64,000 nt of DNA from Thinopyrum elongatum (taxonomy: Eukaryota > Streptophyta > Magnoliopsida > Poales > Poaceae): assembly GCA_011799875.1 (NCBI GenBank), contig CM022303.1:548407368-548471367 (forward strand), read 5' to 3'. The notes beneath the pieces were generated by a model. The model was not told the origin of the DNA. It ran no database searches and was given only the letters and a program-made list of their open reading frames with translations. The position numbers and the translations under genes were made by a program. Below are positions 21,329-34,154 of this stretch, one piece after another; the first letter of the stretch is position 1; every line of letters begins with the position of its first letter.

Positions 21329-23014
21329 ATGAAAGGAATTTTTTGGAATAGCAGAGGTCTAGAAGACTTGGCTAAAAAAAGGTTCCTTGCAGAAGTGTCA
21401 ATTGATCATAAATTAGATTTTATTGCCCTCATCGAAACTGGCAGAGATAATTTCACCTCACAATTCCTAGGAACCTTATCTGGTGGAGTTGATTTTGGCT
21501 GGCACTGTTTGCCTCCTAGAGGACGATCCGATGGGATCTTATTGGGGGTGAAGTGTGAAACGTTAGAGGTGATTAATGTGGTGCGAGGAGATTTCGCTGT
21601 TAAGTTTTGAGTGAGGTCAAAGTTGGATGGTTTTAGGTGGGCTCTAGTGGATGTGTATGGTGCAGCCCAACCTGAACTTAAACCAGACTTCCTAGCTGAT
21701 CTAGTTAGGATCTGCGGGGATGAAAGGTTGACGATCTTAGTTGGAGGGGACTTCAACATTATTAGGAGGAGAGAAGAGAAGAATAATAACAATTTCCATG
21801 GCCGATGGTCATTCATGTTTAATGCGATTATTGAGAGTCTCAACCTGAGAGAGATTGACCTTACGGGTAGACATTTCACATCGGCGAATTCGTTACCTAA
21901 TCCGACTTATGAGAAGTTGGACAGAGTGCTTACTAGTGTGGAATGGGAACAAAAATACCCATTGGTATCGGTGCATGCCATGCAGCGAGCAATCTCAGAC
22001 CATACACCCTTGTTAGTTGACTCGGGCGAAGCGACTCATATAGGTAACAATAATATTTTTTCTTTCGAATTAAGCTAGTTTGAAAAGGAGAATTTCTTAG
22101 ATATCATTGCAAGGGAATGGGCTAAGACTGTGAGTGGGCACTCCAATGTTGAACAATGGCAAAACAAGATTAGACACCTTCGACAATTTTTAAGGGGTTG
22201 GGCCAAAAACGAAAGAGGGATTTATAAACACGGAAAATAAAGACTAATCCAATCGATTGAAGCTTTAGATCTCAAAGCGGAATCTAACTTGCTCAATGTG
22301 ACCGAGCAGGCCGCTAAATTTGAGGCCAAACAGAAACTGTGTGTTCTTCTTAGAGAAGAAGAAATGAAATGGGCCTTGCGTGCCAAGGTTCTCAAAGTTG
22401 TCCAGGGGGACGACAATACTCAATTTTTTCACATGATTGCAAATGGCAAACACAGGAAAAAGAAAATCATCCAGCTCAAGCAGGATGAAGGGACGGTGCT
22501 AGAACATGAGAACCTCAAGCTATATATTTCGAATTATTATAAACAGCTCTTTGGGCCTCTTGTGGACAATGATGTGTCCCTTGATGAGCTCGTAGTTGGG
22601 GATATTCCTCAGCTTCGGTCAGATGAAAATGAGATTTTATCTGCACCGTTTTCTGAGAAAGAGGTGTTCCACGTGATATAGCAAATGAAACCGAATAAGG
22701 CACTGGGACCAGATGGGTTCCCTGCGGAATTTTATAAGAAATGTTGGCATATCATAAAGGGAGACCTTTTACCCATGTTCCATGACCTTTTCAATGGCCA
22801 CTTACAACTCTTTCATCTTATCTTTGGAACAATAACATTGTTGCCAAAGAAAGAAGGAGCAGTTCGTATTGAACAGTTTAGGCCAATATGTCTTTTGAAT
22901 GTGAGCTTCAAAATATTCACGAAAGTTGGCACTAATAGATTGACACAGATTGCCCACTCGGTGGTGCAACCGAGTCAGACGGCCTTCATGCCTGGGAGAC
23001 ACATCCTGGAAGGG
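21329..23014 (+). pseudogene. LINE ORF2, first part: endonuclease and start of RT
   Basis: The AP-type endonuclease domain opens with WNSRGLED (about 21345) and shows VGGDFNIIR (about 21735-21770), the S-DHTPL end (about 21995-22015) and KLDRVL. The spacer region follows (DDNTQFFHMIANGKHRK). The RT domain starts with KPNKALGPDGFPAEFYK (about 22690) and continues to QTAFMPGRHI, where the LTR element interrupts it. Premature stops lie at 21608-21610, 22076-22078, 22238-22240 and 22679-22681. Several look like glutamine or tryptophan codons lost by transition. Confidence 0.88.
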
Positions 23015-23019
23015 CTTGT

Positions 23020-23490
23020 TGATGGAGTCCTGGATTAAGGGGACCTCGGGCGTCCGGGCTACGTAATGTGGGCCGGACTGATGGGCCATGAAGATACAAG
23101 ACAGAAGACTCTCTTCCGTGTCCGGATGGGACTCTCCTTGGCGTGGACGACAAGCTTGGCGTTCGGATATGAAGATTCCTTTCTCTGTAACCGACTTTGT
23201 ACAACCCTAGCCCCCTCCGGTGTCTATATAAACCGGAGGGTTTAGTCCGTAGGGACAATCATAATCAGACAGGCTAGACTTCTAGGGTTTTAGCCATTAC
23301 GATCTCGTGGTAGATCAACTCTTGTAATACTCATATTCATCAAGATCAATCAAGCAGGACGTAGGGTATTACCTCCATAGAGAGGGCCCGAACCTGGGTA
23401 AACATCGTGTCCCCCGTCTCCTGTTACCATCGACCTTAGACGCACAGTTCGGGACCCCCTACCCGAGATCCGCCGGTTTTGACACCGACA
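23020..23490 (+). repeat. 5' LTR, Fatima-like
   Basis: Starts TGATGGAGTCCTGG (one change from the TGAGGGAG of its partner) and ends TTTTGACACCGACA. A TATA box TCTATATAAACC is at about 23222-23233. It is followed by TTGGTGCTTTCATTGAGAG, the primer-binding region. Confidence 0.95.
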
Positions 23491-23537
23491 TTGGTGCTTT
23501 CATTGAGAGTTCCGCTGTGTCGTCGCTAGAAGACTCG

Positions 23538-24560
23538 ATGGCTCCATCAATCATCCACAACGATGCTGCCTTGAGGGAGGTCTTTCTCCCCGGCCAGATC
23601 TTCGTATTCGGCGGCTTCATGCTGCGGGCCAACTCGCTTGGCCATCTGGAGCAGATCGACAGCTACGCCCCTGGCCATCAGGTCAGGTTTGGAAGCTTGA
23701 ACTACGTTGCTGATATCCGCGGAGACTTGATCTTCGACGGATTCGAGCCCATGGCAGCCGCTCCCTGCCACCGCGATGAACATGACCTAAATCTGTCATC
23801 GGACCATACCCGGGAGATAGCGCCTGTAACTGCTCTGGCCCTAGATCCGGAGCAGATTGCGCCATCCGAGGACGGGAAGCTCAACCCCGCCACGGAAGCC
23901 GCAGACTCAGCGGCGTTGGAGCCGCACACAGACCCAACTTCGAACGGGGTCTGTGTCACCGGAACCTCAGATTCGTCTCCGGCCACAGGTTCCGAACCGC
24001 GTGCGTCCGCGCCCATCGAGCTCGATCGGGCACCGATCGTCGAGTTCAGCTCAGCGGACATCTTCCGGCACTCACCTTTGGGTGATGTGCTAAACTCACT
24101 AAAAACCCTCTCCTTAGCGGGGGACTCACAGCCGAATTATATCCGGTTTGAACTGGAGGCTGATGACGGAGAATTTCGCTTCCCACCCACCGCCCACTTC
24201 ATTGCCACTGTCGAAGACTTAACCGACATGCTCGATTACGACTCCGAAGACATCGACGGTATGGACGACGATGCCGGAGAGGAGCAGGCCCAAAACCCGC
24301 CGTTTACTGGGCGCTGGACAGCCACCTCCTCGTATGACGTGTACATGGTGGATACTCCCAAAGAGAATAATGGCGATAACGAGAAAGATCCAGTCGAGGA
24401 TAAACCTCCTGAGACACAGCCAAAGCGCCGACGTCAGCGGCACCGCTCTAAATCACGCCGTGGAAAAGACAGCAATACCGGCACGAGAGAAAACAATACT
24501 CCGGACGATGCCGAAGACAAAGAAGATCCCGTCGAGTCAGCCCTAATGAACAGGCCATAA
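23538..24560 (+). pseudogene. Fatima-like gag, N-terminal part
   Basis: A 340-codon acidic open frame starting at the first ATG after the primer-binding region, ending in a basic stretch (KRRRQRHRSKSRRGKD) and a stop at 24558-24560. The next frame (24608-25414) continues the same protein, so a frameshift near 24540-24600 separates them. No enzymatic domain lies in this part; it is the poorly conserved leader of a Gypsy gag. Confidence 0.75.
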
Positions 24561-24607
24561 ACGAAGACTCGGAGGACAGCAACTATCTTCCACTCTCCGA
24601 AGACGAG

Positions 24608-26845
24608 GTGAGCCTCGGCGACGAAGACTTTATCGTGCCTGAGGAACCCGTCGAACAGGAGCGCTTTAAGCGCCGGCTAATAGCCACCGCGAGGAGCCTG
24701 AAAAAGAAACAGCAGCAGCTTCAAGCTGATCAAGATCTACTCAATGACAGATGGACTGATGTCCTGGCATCCGAGGAATACGCACTCGAGCGCCCCATTA
24801 AAAGTTGCCCGAAGCGTAAACTGCTACCCCAATTCGACGACGAGGCACTTGAGCCCATGCCATCAACACGTAATGCGGCTGACCGACCACCACGTGGCCG
24901 GGACAAAGCGGCAACCCAAGCCGAACACCTGCCCATACTACCTCACCGTAAAGACAAAGATACCACAGCTCGGGAATACACATATGACCTGCGGCAAGAC
25001 CTGGAGAACAGAGTAGGCCAGTCCAGATCGATCTACGGATCGCGGGGGCATACCCTGGCGCGCGACAACGGCTATCAAGCCAGACGTAACGAACATAACC
25101 ACGTCCGGGCCGAAAACCGCAGACGGACTACATCTGCACTACATCGCGACTTGGCCCGATATAGAGGCGCCGCACATCCCCTCTGCTTCACTGATGAAGT
25201 AATGGAGCACGAATTCCCAGAAGGGTTTAAACCCGTAAATATCGAATCATATGATGGAACAACAGATCCCGCAGTATGGATTGAGGATTTTCTTCTCCAT
25301 ATTCATATGGCCCGTGGTGATGACCTTCACGCCATCAAATACCTCCCACTAAAACTCAAGGGGCTAGCTCGGCACTGGTTAAACAGTCTGCCTGAAAACT
25401 CTATTGGCAGCTAGGAGGACTTGGAAGACGCCTTCCGCGACAACTTCCAAGGCACATATGTACGACCTCCGGATGACTATGACTTAAGTCACATAGTTCA
25501 ACAGCCTGGAGAGTCGGCCAGGAAATTCTGGACTAGGTTCCTAACTAAAAAGAACCAGATCGTCGACTGCCCGGATGCCGAAGCCCTAGCGGCCTTTAAG
25601 CATAGCATCCGCGACGAATGGCTCGCTCGTCACCTCGGCCAAGAAAAGCCGAAGTCCATGGCAGCCCTCATGGTACTCATGACCCGCTTTTGTGCGGGCG
25701 AGGATAGTTGGCTAGCCCGTAGCAATAGCACTGCAAGCGATGCCGGCACCTCTGAAGCCAAGAATAGAAATGACAAGCCCCGACGCAACAGGCACAAGCG
25801 CCGAAGCAATGGTGGCACTGCCGATGACACGGCGGTCAACGCCGGTTTCAGCGGCTCCAAGTCCGGCCAGCGGAAGAAGCCATACAAAAGAAACAATCCG
25901 GGCTCATCCAGCTTGGACCGCATACTCGATCGTCCATGTCAGATCCACGGCACCCCTGATAAACCAGCCAATCATACCCACAGAGAATGTTGGGTTTTTA
26001 AACAGGCCGGCAAGTTAAATGCCGAAAACAAGGAGAAGGGGTCGCAAACCGAGGACGATGACGAGGAGTTCCGCCCGTCGAACACAGGAGGACAGAAGAA
26101 GTTCCCTCCCCAGGTTAAAACGGTGAACATGATATACGCCACTCATATCCCCAAAAGGGAGCGCAAACGAGCGCTCAGGGACATCTACGCGATAGAGCAA
26201 GTCGCCCCAAAGTTCAACCCATGGTCGTCCTGCCCAATCACCTTCGATCGTAGGGACCATCAGACCAGTATCCGTCATGGCGGTTCAGCCGCACTGGTCC
26301 TCGATCCAATTGTTGATGGTTTCCATCTCACACGTGTCCTCATGGACGGTGGCAGCAGCCTGAACCTACTCTATCAGGATACAGTGCGCAAAATGGGCAT
26401 CGATCCCTCAAGGATCAAACCCACAAAAACTACCTTTAAAGGAGTCATACCAGGTGTAGACGCCCGCTGTACGGGCTCAATCACACTGGAGGTTGTCTTC
26501 GGATCCCCGGACAACTTCAAAAGCGAAGAGTTGATCTTCGATATCATCCCCTTCCGCAGCGGCTATCATGCACTGCTCGGACGAACCGCATTCGCTCGAT
26601 TCAATGCGGTGCCACACTATGCTTATCTCAAGCTCAAGATGCCGGGACCACGCGGCGTCATAACAGTTAACGGAAACACGGAGCGCTCCCTCCGTACAGA
26701 GGAGCACACCGCGGCCTTGGCAGCGGAAGTACAGAGCGGCCTTGCCAAGCAGAATCTTAATTCGGCGGCCAAGCTCCCGGACACTGTCAAGCGGATCCGG
26801 ACTACTCCACAGCATAACAGTCCGGCTCGTCAGGAGTTAGACTAG
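24608..26845 (+). pseudogene. Fatima-like gag core and aspartic protease, with one stop
   Basis: First the gag core: YDGTTDPAVWIEDFLLHI, LKGLARHWLNSLP, then (after TAG at 25412-25414, where W is expected) LEDAFRDNFQGTY and ARKFWTRFL, i.e. the Retrotrans_gag fold that forms the particle. A basic region follows (25750-25930). The protease starts around 26280 with the DGGSSLN active-site box (about 26344-26364) and HALLGR (about 26568-26585). The frame stops at 26843-26845. No reverse transcriptase follows. One transition (TGG to TAG) accounts for the internal stop. Confidence 0.88.
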
Positions 26846-28036
26846 CAATCCGGCCTCTGTCTCCGTCCCGGCCCAATAGCGGCATACGTACCACATGTAC
26901 ATAACTACGCACTTAAAATACCATGGGCATAGACGGAGGCATAACTAGATTGTGGTCCATAATACGGCTCGACCTCCCCTGGACACACATACTTTCACTT
27001 TTTCTTTTTCATCCTTTTCAGGTTTCTTTTTCATAGGCCCCTCAAGACGGCCTGATCTTTGGTCCTTTCGAAGGATAGATACACCAAGACAGCAAGAAGC
27101 ATTGAGATATACGGGAATCGCTAGGTCTTTTTGACGATCACTCTACCTGTTCTCAGGACCCGCACGCAGTTTTCCCTTGGTCATGGCATGTTCAATAGCC
27201 CTGTTGCTTATCGCACTACTTATACGCTTTGACGTATCAATAAAAATATAATGGAAACAGTTCGCGGCCCAACTTCTGCTGCACTAGCTTACTAGTTCAT
27301 TTTTTCTTGATAATCTTATCAATTGCACCCGCACACTTTGGTACGGCTTAAATTCGCCAGGGGCTTTATTGCGCCCCATATTACGGCAACAAAGTCCGAA
27401 CACCTTTTACAGTATAGTTCGGCACCCCGAATTTAGCATTATATGCATTGGCTCCGAATCATGTCTTTGGTCAATAGTTGGGTTGCCCGGCTCCTGTGCT
27501 TACTACCTTACGTTCTGCTATATCGGCTAGGGTAGTAAAGGGAGAACTACTGCGATTGTGCCCTGGTTTATCCGGATGAGCACCTCAGTAGAGAAAGCCG
27601 AAAACTGACTGTCATGATGCGGCGTGAGCCGGTTAGCTCTTCGGAGGTTACAAATCTTTTGCGATTTTTTCCGCATTATGCGACGAATCAGTCTCTACCC
27701 GATCAGGTGTTTACAGCACCCTAGTTCACTAGGGGTTGCGCCTAAATTTCTATTATAAAACTCTTATGGCTAAGTGAGGGTGATAAAGCCACATAGTCCG
27801 ATTGCCAGGTTCGTTGCGCTAAACACCTCCTTCAAGGACCAAACTTTGGATCAAGAGTGTTTAGATTTTATCCCGAACACCCCCGTACTACCTACGTGGG
27901 TCTGAAGCCGACGACTGGCCAACTCTCAGATTTAATAAAACGGCCGCACAGGAGGAAAAATCTTGATATAAACAACTAATATTATATTACATATCAGTTT
28001 TGTTCCATTTTACAGGGCAGGATAACATGGATATAT
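26846..28036. other. Non-coding centre of the Fatima-like element
   Basis: About 1.2 kb between the protease stop and the 3' end of the antisense gene. No supported ORF. The stretch near 27470-27600 (GGTTGCCCGGCTCCTGTG, CGGCTAGGGTAGTAAAGGG) is shared with the second element (reverse strand of about 53560-53650), so it is conserved family sequence where pol would lie in an autonomous relative. Confidence 0.6.
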
Positions 28037-31000
28037 TCATCGAAAGATAATGTATTTTGCACACTGCTCCGCTACAATGCGGGATCCCTCCAGGACATCG
28101 TCAAAATATCGCTCGGGCGTGCGGTGCTCCTTGCCCGCGGGCGGTCCCTCGGTCGCGAGCTTAACGGCGTTCATCTTCGCCCACTGTATCTTGACACGGG
28201 CGAAGGCCATCCGCGCACCTTCAATGCAGACCGACCGCTTGATGGCATCAAGCCGAGGGCAGGCAGCAACCAGTCGCTTCACGAGCCCGAAGTAGCTGTT
28301 GGGTATGGCTTCGGCAGGCCATAGACGGATTATCAAATCCTTCATGGCCAATTCAGCCGCCCTATGCAGTTCGGTCAGCTGTTTCAGCTGATCGCTGAAG
28401 GGCACCGGATGCTCTGGCGCAAGGTATTGCGACCAGAACAGCTTCTCCATTGAGCTCCCCTCTTCAGCTCGGAAGAAATCTGCAGCATCAGCAATGCTGC
28501 GCGGCAGATCCGCAAACGCTCCTGGAGAACTCCAAATCCGGGTCAGTAAGAGGTACCTTTTCTTCACAAATTTGCTTTGCATTATAAAGGCCTTACCCGC
28601 CGTGATTTTTCTGGCCTCTTAGATTTCCTGGAGGGCGCCCTGGGCTTCAACCCGGGCCTCTTGTGTGCTTTGGTGGGCCTTAGCAAGCTCGGACTCTTGA
28701 TCCGAAATCTGGCGCTCCAAGGACTCGCATTTCTTTACAGCGTCCTGGAGCTCTTGTTGGACCTCACCGACCCTGGCCTCATGCTTTTCGCGGACGAATT
28801 GTTCCTCCGCCGCTCTCTTTTGGGCCTCGGCCAGCGCCTTTTTAAGGGCCTCCACCTCGGTCGCCGCTCCTACAAATATCATGGCACTATGGTGAATACA
28901 AGTCATCTATCCTTTCTGATATACAGAAGATCATGACATACCTTGCTTGTCCTCCAGCTGCTTTTTCACACGGCCGAGTTCTTCCTCGGCCCGCTCCAGA
29001 CTCTGCTTCAGTCCGGAGACTTCGGCAGCATGGGAGGTCGCAGCTAGAAGCGATGCCTGCTTTTTTCACATAGACATGTGTGGTTAGTCTCCTGCGAAAA
29101 TTGTTTGATCCTCTGTCCGGCTTTTCTTTTCGACCACCGGACAGTGTCTCAGGGGCTATTGTCTATACTGTGACATTCTTTTTACATAATTGCGTTTCAT
29201 ACCTCAAAACCTGTTAGAAGGCTTGTGCAGGCTTCGGTCAGTCCGCTCTTCGCGGACTGAATCTTCTCAATCACCGTACCCATGAGGGCACGGTGTTCCT
29301 CTACAATGGAAGCACTTCGCAGCGCTTCCAGTAGGGTGTCCGGTGCCTCTGGTTGGACAGAGGTCACCGATGAAATAGGCACACCCCCTTCTTTCGAAGG
29401 AGGTTGCTTTCCGGATTCCAGAGCCGTATAAGTCACCGGGACCATATTCGGCTGGGGGCCGAATTGGACCTGGCCCCCATGGCCAGTCTCCATGGGGATT
29501 TGCTCCCCCATGTGTCCGGCCGCCGAGGTTTTACCCTCTGGCGCCGCGCTGACGGCCTCCTGTGTCTCTCCCTGGCTTGGGATCCTTCGGGACAACGCCT
29601 CGGTGTCATCCATGGCCTTGGGAGAGGAGGCCGCCGGAAGGGACCGGCTGTCCATCACCTTCGGGTCCAGCGAATTTCCCGAAGATAAGGATCGCTCGAG
29701 GTCGGAACAAGCTGGACTGCAAGTACATGATTCAACATGTCAAAACTATGGAGAAAAGAGGCTGGATATATGAATGCGTCAGGGTCTTTGAGTACTTACG
29801 ACTCGGCCAGGGGCTTATCTCGGGGGCGCCGCTCTGGGCTGTTGTCGATGTCCCACGCGGAATTATCCGCGAGGGAAACCTTCCCCTTCTTGGACGCCTC
29901 TGCCTCCAGATTTATGGGGGCCACCCTTTTCTTCCTTCCCCCCTCAGGGGGAGAGTTGCTTTCCTCCTCCTCCTCCTCGTCTTCTGCGGCGGTGGAGTGA
30001 GTCTCGGCGTCTTCGGACATCGCGTCCGAAGTTCCCTTGCGACGGAGGCCGCCTCTCGTCTCCTTGGCCTTTTTCTTGGCCTTCTTCTCCGGCGCCTGGT
30101 AGGGCGTCGGGACCAGCATCTTCGTCAGAAGTGGGATGGCTGGTTCCTCGGGCAGCGGAGCCGGACACTTAATCCGCTCTGCCTTCTTCGTCCAGCCCTG
30201 AAAAGATAAATAGGGAGGCTTAGGCATTTTCCCTGAGTAAGCAAGTAAAGGATACACCTTGAAGCGCGAAAGACTTACCGGACTAGCGGGATGGGCCAGG
30301 TCGTGCCCACAGTCCTCGGTCGTCTCCGGCCCTTTCTCGTTGGCCTTAAAAAGCACCTTCCAGATATCTTCGTGCGTAGTTCTGAAGAACTGTTGCAAGG
30401 TCTGGTGCTCGGCCGGATCGAACTCCCATAGATTGCAAGTCCGGCTTTGGCATGGAAGGATCCAGCGAACTAGCATCACCTGGATCACATTGACAAGCTT
30501 GATGTTCTTGTCCACCATACTCTGGATATGCGCCTGCAGCGCTGACAGCTCTTCCGACGACGCCCAATTCAGACCCTTCTCTAGCCAGGAGGTGAGCCGC
30601 ATTGGGGCTCCGGACTTGAATTCGGGAGCCGCGGCCCAGGTGGCGTCGCGGGGCTCTGTGATATAGAACCACAGTTGCTGCCACCCTTTGACGGTCTCCA
30701 CAAAATTACCTTTGGGCCATGTGACGTTGGGCATCTTGCTCACCATGGCGCCTCCGCACTCTGCGTGTTGGCCATCCACCACCTTCGGCTTCACATTGAA
30801 AATCTTAAGCCACAGTCCGAAGTGTGGTGGGATGCGGAGGAAGGCCTCGCACACGACAATAAATGCCGAGATGTTGAGGAAAGAATTTGGGGCTAGATCG
30901 TGGAAATCTAGCCCGTAGTAGAACATGAGTCCGCGGACGAAAGGGTGGAGAGGAAACCCTAACCCGCGGACGAAGTGGGGGATGAACACCACCCTCTCAT

Positions 31001-31148
31001 GAGGCTTGGGGGTGGGGATGATCTGTCCCTTGGCCGGAAGCCGGTGGGCGATTTCCTTGGCCAAATACCCCGCCTCCCGGAGCTTCGTGATGTCCTTCTC
31101 CTTGACAGAGGAGGCCATCCACTTGCCTTGCGCTCCGGATCCGGACAT
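28037..31148 (-). CDS. Antisense gene of the Fatima-like element (Transposase_28-like, multi-exon)
   Basis: A long gene read against the element. The first exon starts at 31148 and is open to 29796 (450 codons). It carries the motif block HFVRGLGFPLHPFVRGLMF, with FLRIPPHFGLW nearby, which I recall as the 'putative gypsy type transposon' family (PF04195). The C-terminal part of the exon is highly charged (acidic run EDEEEEEE, basic KKRVAPI). Further open segments at 29658-29197, around 29058-28942, 28906-28619 (heptad-like coiled coil) and 28582-28037 are separated by donor- and acceptor-like sites, so the gene is probably spliced. Its role is unknown. The second element (50561-53090) has the same order. 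Confidence 0.7.
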
Positions 31149-31695
31149 GGTCGGAGTGCTTCTTTGAGGTGGAAAAGATGAGAACTTGGGCGTTGGAGCT
31201 CAAGAATGGAGAGGCAGAGAAAGAGAAGGCGTGGGTGAAAGGGGGGGATCCTTATCTCCCTATAAAGGCAGTGAATATCAAGCGCCTCCCCACTCGCCTT
31301 AAAAATCACCTATTCCCAAGGGCCGTGCAAACGGCACGGTTGGATTACCCATGCCCGTATTGATGAGAATCCCGTAATTAAGGGACACGATCTCTGCTGT
31401 GACAAGACGAGCCACTGGAAACCGCATCTTAAAGCGTGGAGCGGGAGGCTAAAGAACGGTTCGAAATAATGACCGTGCAGGAACGTGGTGTCACATTACA
31501 AAAAGTTATCAGCGGATTGGACTCGTGAAGTATTATACTCTCTGCGGTTGTGTGTGGTACTTGTTTTGCAGAGCCGGACACGCTTTCTGTGCTCGAAGTC
31601 TGTTTTGGAGTATTCGGAGGAGGAACCCGCCTTGCAATGCCGAAGACAATCTGCGCGCCGGACACATCGTCATTGAAGCCTGGTTCAGGGGCTAC

Positions 31696-32166
31696 TGAGG
31701 GAGTCCTGGATTAAGGGGTCATCGGGCGTCCGGGCTACGTAATGTGGGCCGGACTGATGGGCCATGAAGATACAAGACAGAAGACTCTCTCCCGTGTCCG
31801 GATGGGACTCTCCTTGGCGTGGACAACAAGCTTGGCGTTCGGATATGAAGATTCCTTTCTCTGTAACCGACTTTGTACAACCCTAGCCCCCTCCGGTGTC
31901 TATATAAACCGGAGGGTTTAATCCGTAGGGACAATCATAATCAGACAGGCTAGACTTCTAGGGTTTTAGCCATTACGATCTCGTGGTAGATCAACTCTTG
32001 TAATACTCATATTCATCAAGATCAATCAAGCAGGACGTAGGGTATTACCTCCATAGAGAGGGCCCGAACCTGGGTAAACATCGTGTCCCCCGTCTCCTGT
32101 TACCATCGACCTTAGACGCACAGTTCGGGACCCCCTACCCGAGATCCGCCGGTTTTGACACCGACA
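31696..32166 (+). repeat. 3' LTR, Fatima-like
   Basis: Preceded by the purine-rich CAGGGGCTAC, it starts TGAGGGAGTCCTGG and ends TTTTGACACCGACA, 471 bp, matching the 5' LTR with about six substitutions. Followed by the target duplication CTTGT. Confidence 0.95.
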
Positions 32167-32171
32167 CTTGT

Positions 32172-34154
32172 TGTCTTACATGAAACTCTTCATGAAATCC
32201 ACTCGAAGAAACTAGATGGGGTGATCTTCAAGGTGGATTTTGAGAAGGCATATGACAAGGTCAAATGGCCATTCTTACAGTAGGCCATGCGCATGAAGGG
32301 GTTTGATGAAATCTGGAGGAGTCAGGTGGATTCCTTCATCCAAAGGGCAGTGTCGGGATTAAGGTGAATGATGACGTGGGTCATTATTTCCAAACTCACA
32401 AGGGCTTAAGACAAGGAGATCCAATGTCCCCCATTCTATTCAATACCATGGCTGATATGTTGGCTGTGCTTATAGGTAGGGCCAAGGAGAATGGCCAAGT
32501 AGGTGGACTTGTCCCTCATTTGGTTGATGGGGGGGTTTCCATCTTACAATACGCTGATGATACTATCATCTTCATGGAACATGATATTGCAAAGGCTAGG
32601 AATATGACACTAGTGCTTTGTCTCTTTGAACAATTGTTGGGGCTAAAGATCAATTTTCACAAGAGCGAATTGTTCTGCTTTGGTAGGGCCAAAGAGGAGC
32701 AAGATGCGTATAGACAATTGTTCGGTTGTGAAATGGGATCCTTACCTTTCAGTTACCTAGGAATCCCGATTAACCATCATAAACTTACTAATAAAGAATG
32801 GAAATGCATCGAGGATCGATTTGAGAAAAAACTAAGCTGCTGGAAGGGTAAGCTTATGTCCTATGGAGGTCGGCTGGTGATGATTAACTCAGTACTAACC
32901 AGTATGCCGATGTTCCTGTTATCTTTCTTTGAAGTACCCAAAGGGGTACGGAAGAGATTAGATTTTTATCGGTCTCGATTTTTCTGGCAATCTGATGAAG
33001 TTAAGTCAAAATACAGCTTAGCAATATGGGATATTATTTGCAGACCCAAGGAACAGGGGGGACTTAGGACCGAGAACCTAGAGGTTAAAAACAAATGCCT
33101 GCTGAGCAAATGGCTATATAGGTTATCAGTAGAGACTGATGGTATGTGGGTACAGATTTTGCACAACAAGTATCTACACTCTAAATCTCTGGCGCAGGTT
33201 ACCGTAAGACCTAATGGTTCACCATTCTAGAAGGGGCTAATGAGAACGAAAGATACCTTCTTTCATAGAGCAAAATTCGTTGTTGGTGATGGTACGACAA
33301 TAAGATTTTGGGAGGACACATGATTAGGGGAGACGCCGCTAGCTTTACAATATCCCACCTTATATAATATTGTGCAATGTAAGGACGACTACGTGGCTAC
33401 AGTATTACACGCGGTCCCTTTAAATATCCAGTTCAGGAGGTCCTTAGTCGGGGAGCGTTGGACTTCCTGGCTACACCTTGTGCGGAGGTTGATGGATGTT
33501 CATTTCTCTGACCAGCCTGATTCTTTCCATTGGAAGTTAATTGGAAGCGGGGTGTTTACGGTCAAATCTATGTACTTGGATCTAATCAATTATGTCCCAA
33601 TCCCAAGATCGATTCATATTTGGAAAATTAAGGTTCCCTTGCAAATTAAAATCTTCATGTGGTTTGTCCACAAGCAAGTGATCCTTACCAAAGATAATTT
33701 GCTTAGGCGAAGATGGGTAGGCAGTGCACGTTGTTGTTTTTGTGAGCAAGATGAAACAATACAACACCTTTTTATTGATTGCCCTCTCGCGAAGCTTCTT
33801 TGGCGCACCATTCATATAGCCTTCAATATTACTCCTCCAGACAACACTGAAACGTTATTTGGGACTTGGCTAACTGGAGTGGAACCAGTCATTGCGGCAC
33901 GTATTCGGATAGGAATATGTGCATTACTGTGGGCTATATGGAACTGCAGGAATGATATGATCTTTAACAAACAAAACATTTTGAATTTCTTGCAGGTCAT
34001 CTTCAGAGCTACGACATGGATCCGTACGTGGTCGTTACTCACTCCTACGGTCTCCAGGGAGCACTTGGCTACTGGGTGCAACCGTTGGGAGATGGTAGCG
34101 CGGGGTATCTTCAACCGGTTTGGATGGCGATCCAATAGTAGGATAGGTGTTTAG
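32172..34154 (+). pseudogene. LINE ORF2, second part: RT core, thumb and zf-RVT
   Basis: The RT resumes directly after the LTR element with VDFEKAYDKVKWPFL (about 32234), a stop (32281-32283), the GLRQGDPMSPILFN motif (about 32401) and the catalytic QYADDTIIF (about 32548). The thumb follows (FSYLGIPINHHKLT, then GKLMSYGGRLVMINS). Stops at 33228-33230 and near 33322 replace expected tryptophans. The zf-RVT domain is at 33600-33800 (KIFMWFVHKQVILTKDNL, CCFCEQDETIQHLFIDC). The last frame ends at 34152-34154. Restoring the reading across the insertion shows the LTR element landed between two adjacent RT codons. Confidence 0.9.

Larger units (their letters stand above)
23015..32171 (+). mobile_element. 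Fatima-like Gypsy LTR retrotransposon without pol
   Basis: A complete insertion with LTRs at 23020-23490 and 31696-32166 (both 471 bp) and a 5-bp target duplication CTTGT at 23015-23019 and 32167-32171. The LTRs differ at about six positions by eye (1.3%), which at 1.3e-8 substitutions per site per year suggests roughly half a million years. The interior has gag and protease on the plus strand but no RT, RNase H or integrase. It also carries a long antisense gene. It is therefore non-autonomous. It sits in the RT domain of the LINE. Confidence 0.95.

Noticed and set aside
28050..31363. Plus-strand frames in the Fatima-like element (for example 29562-30209, 30259-30666)
   Set aside because: They mirror the antisense gene and have no motifs of their own.
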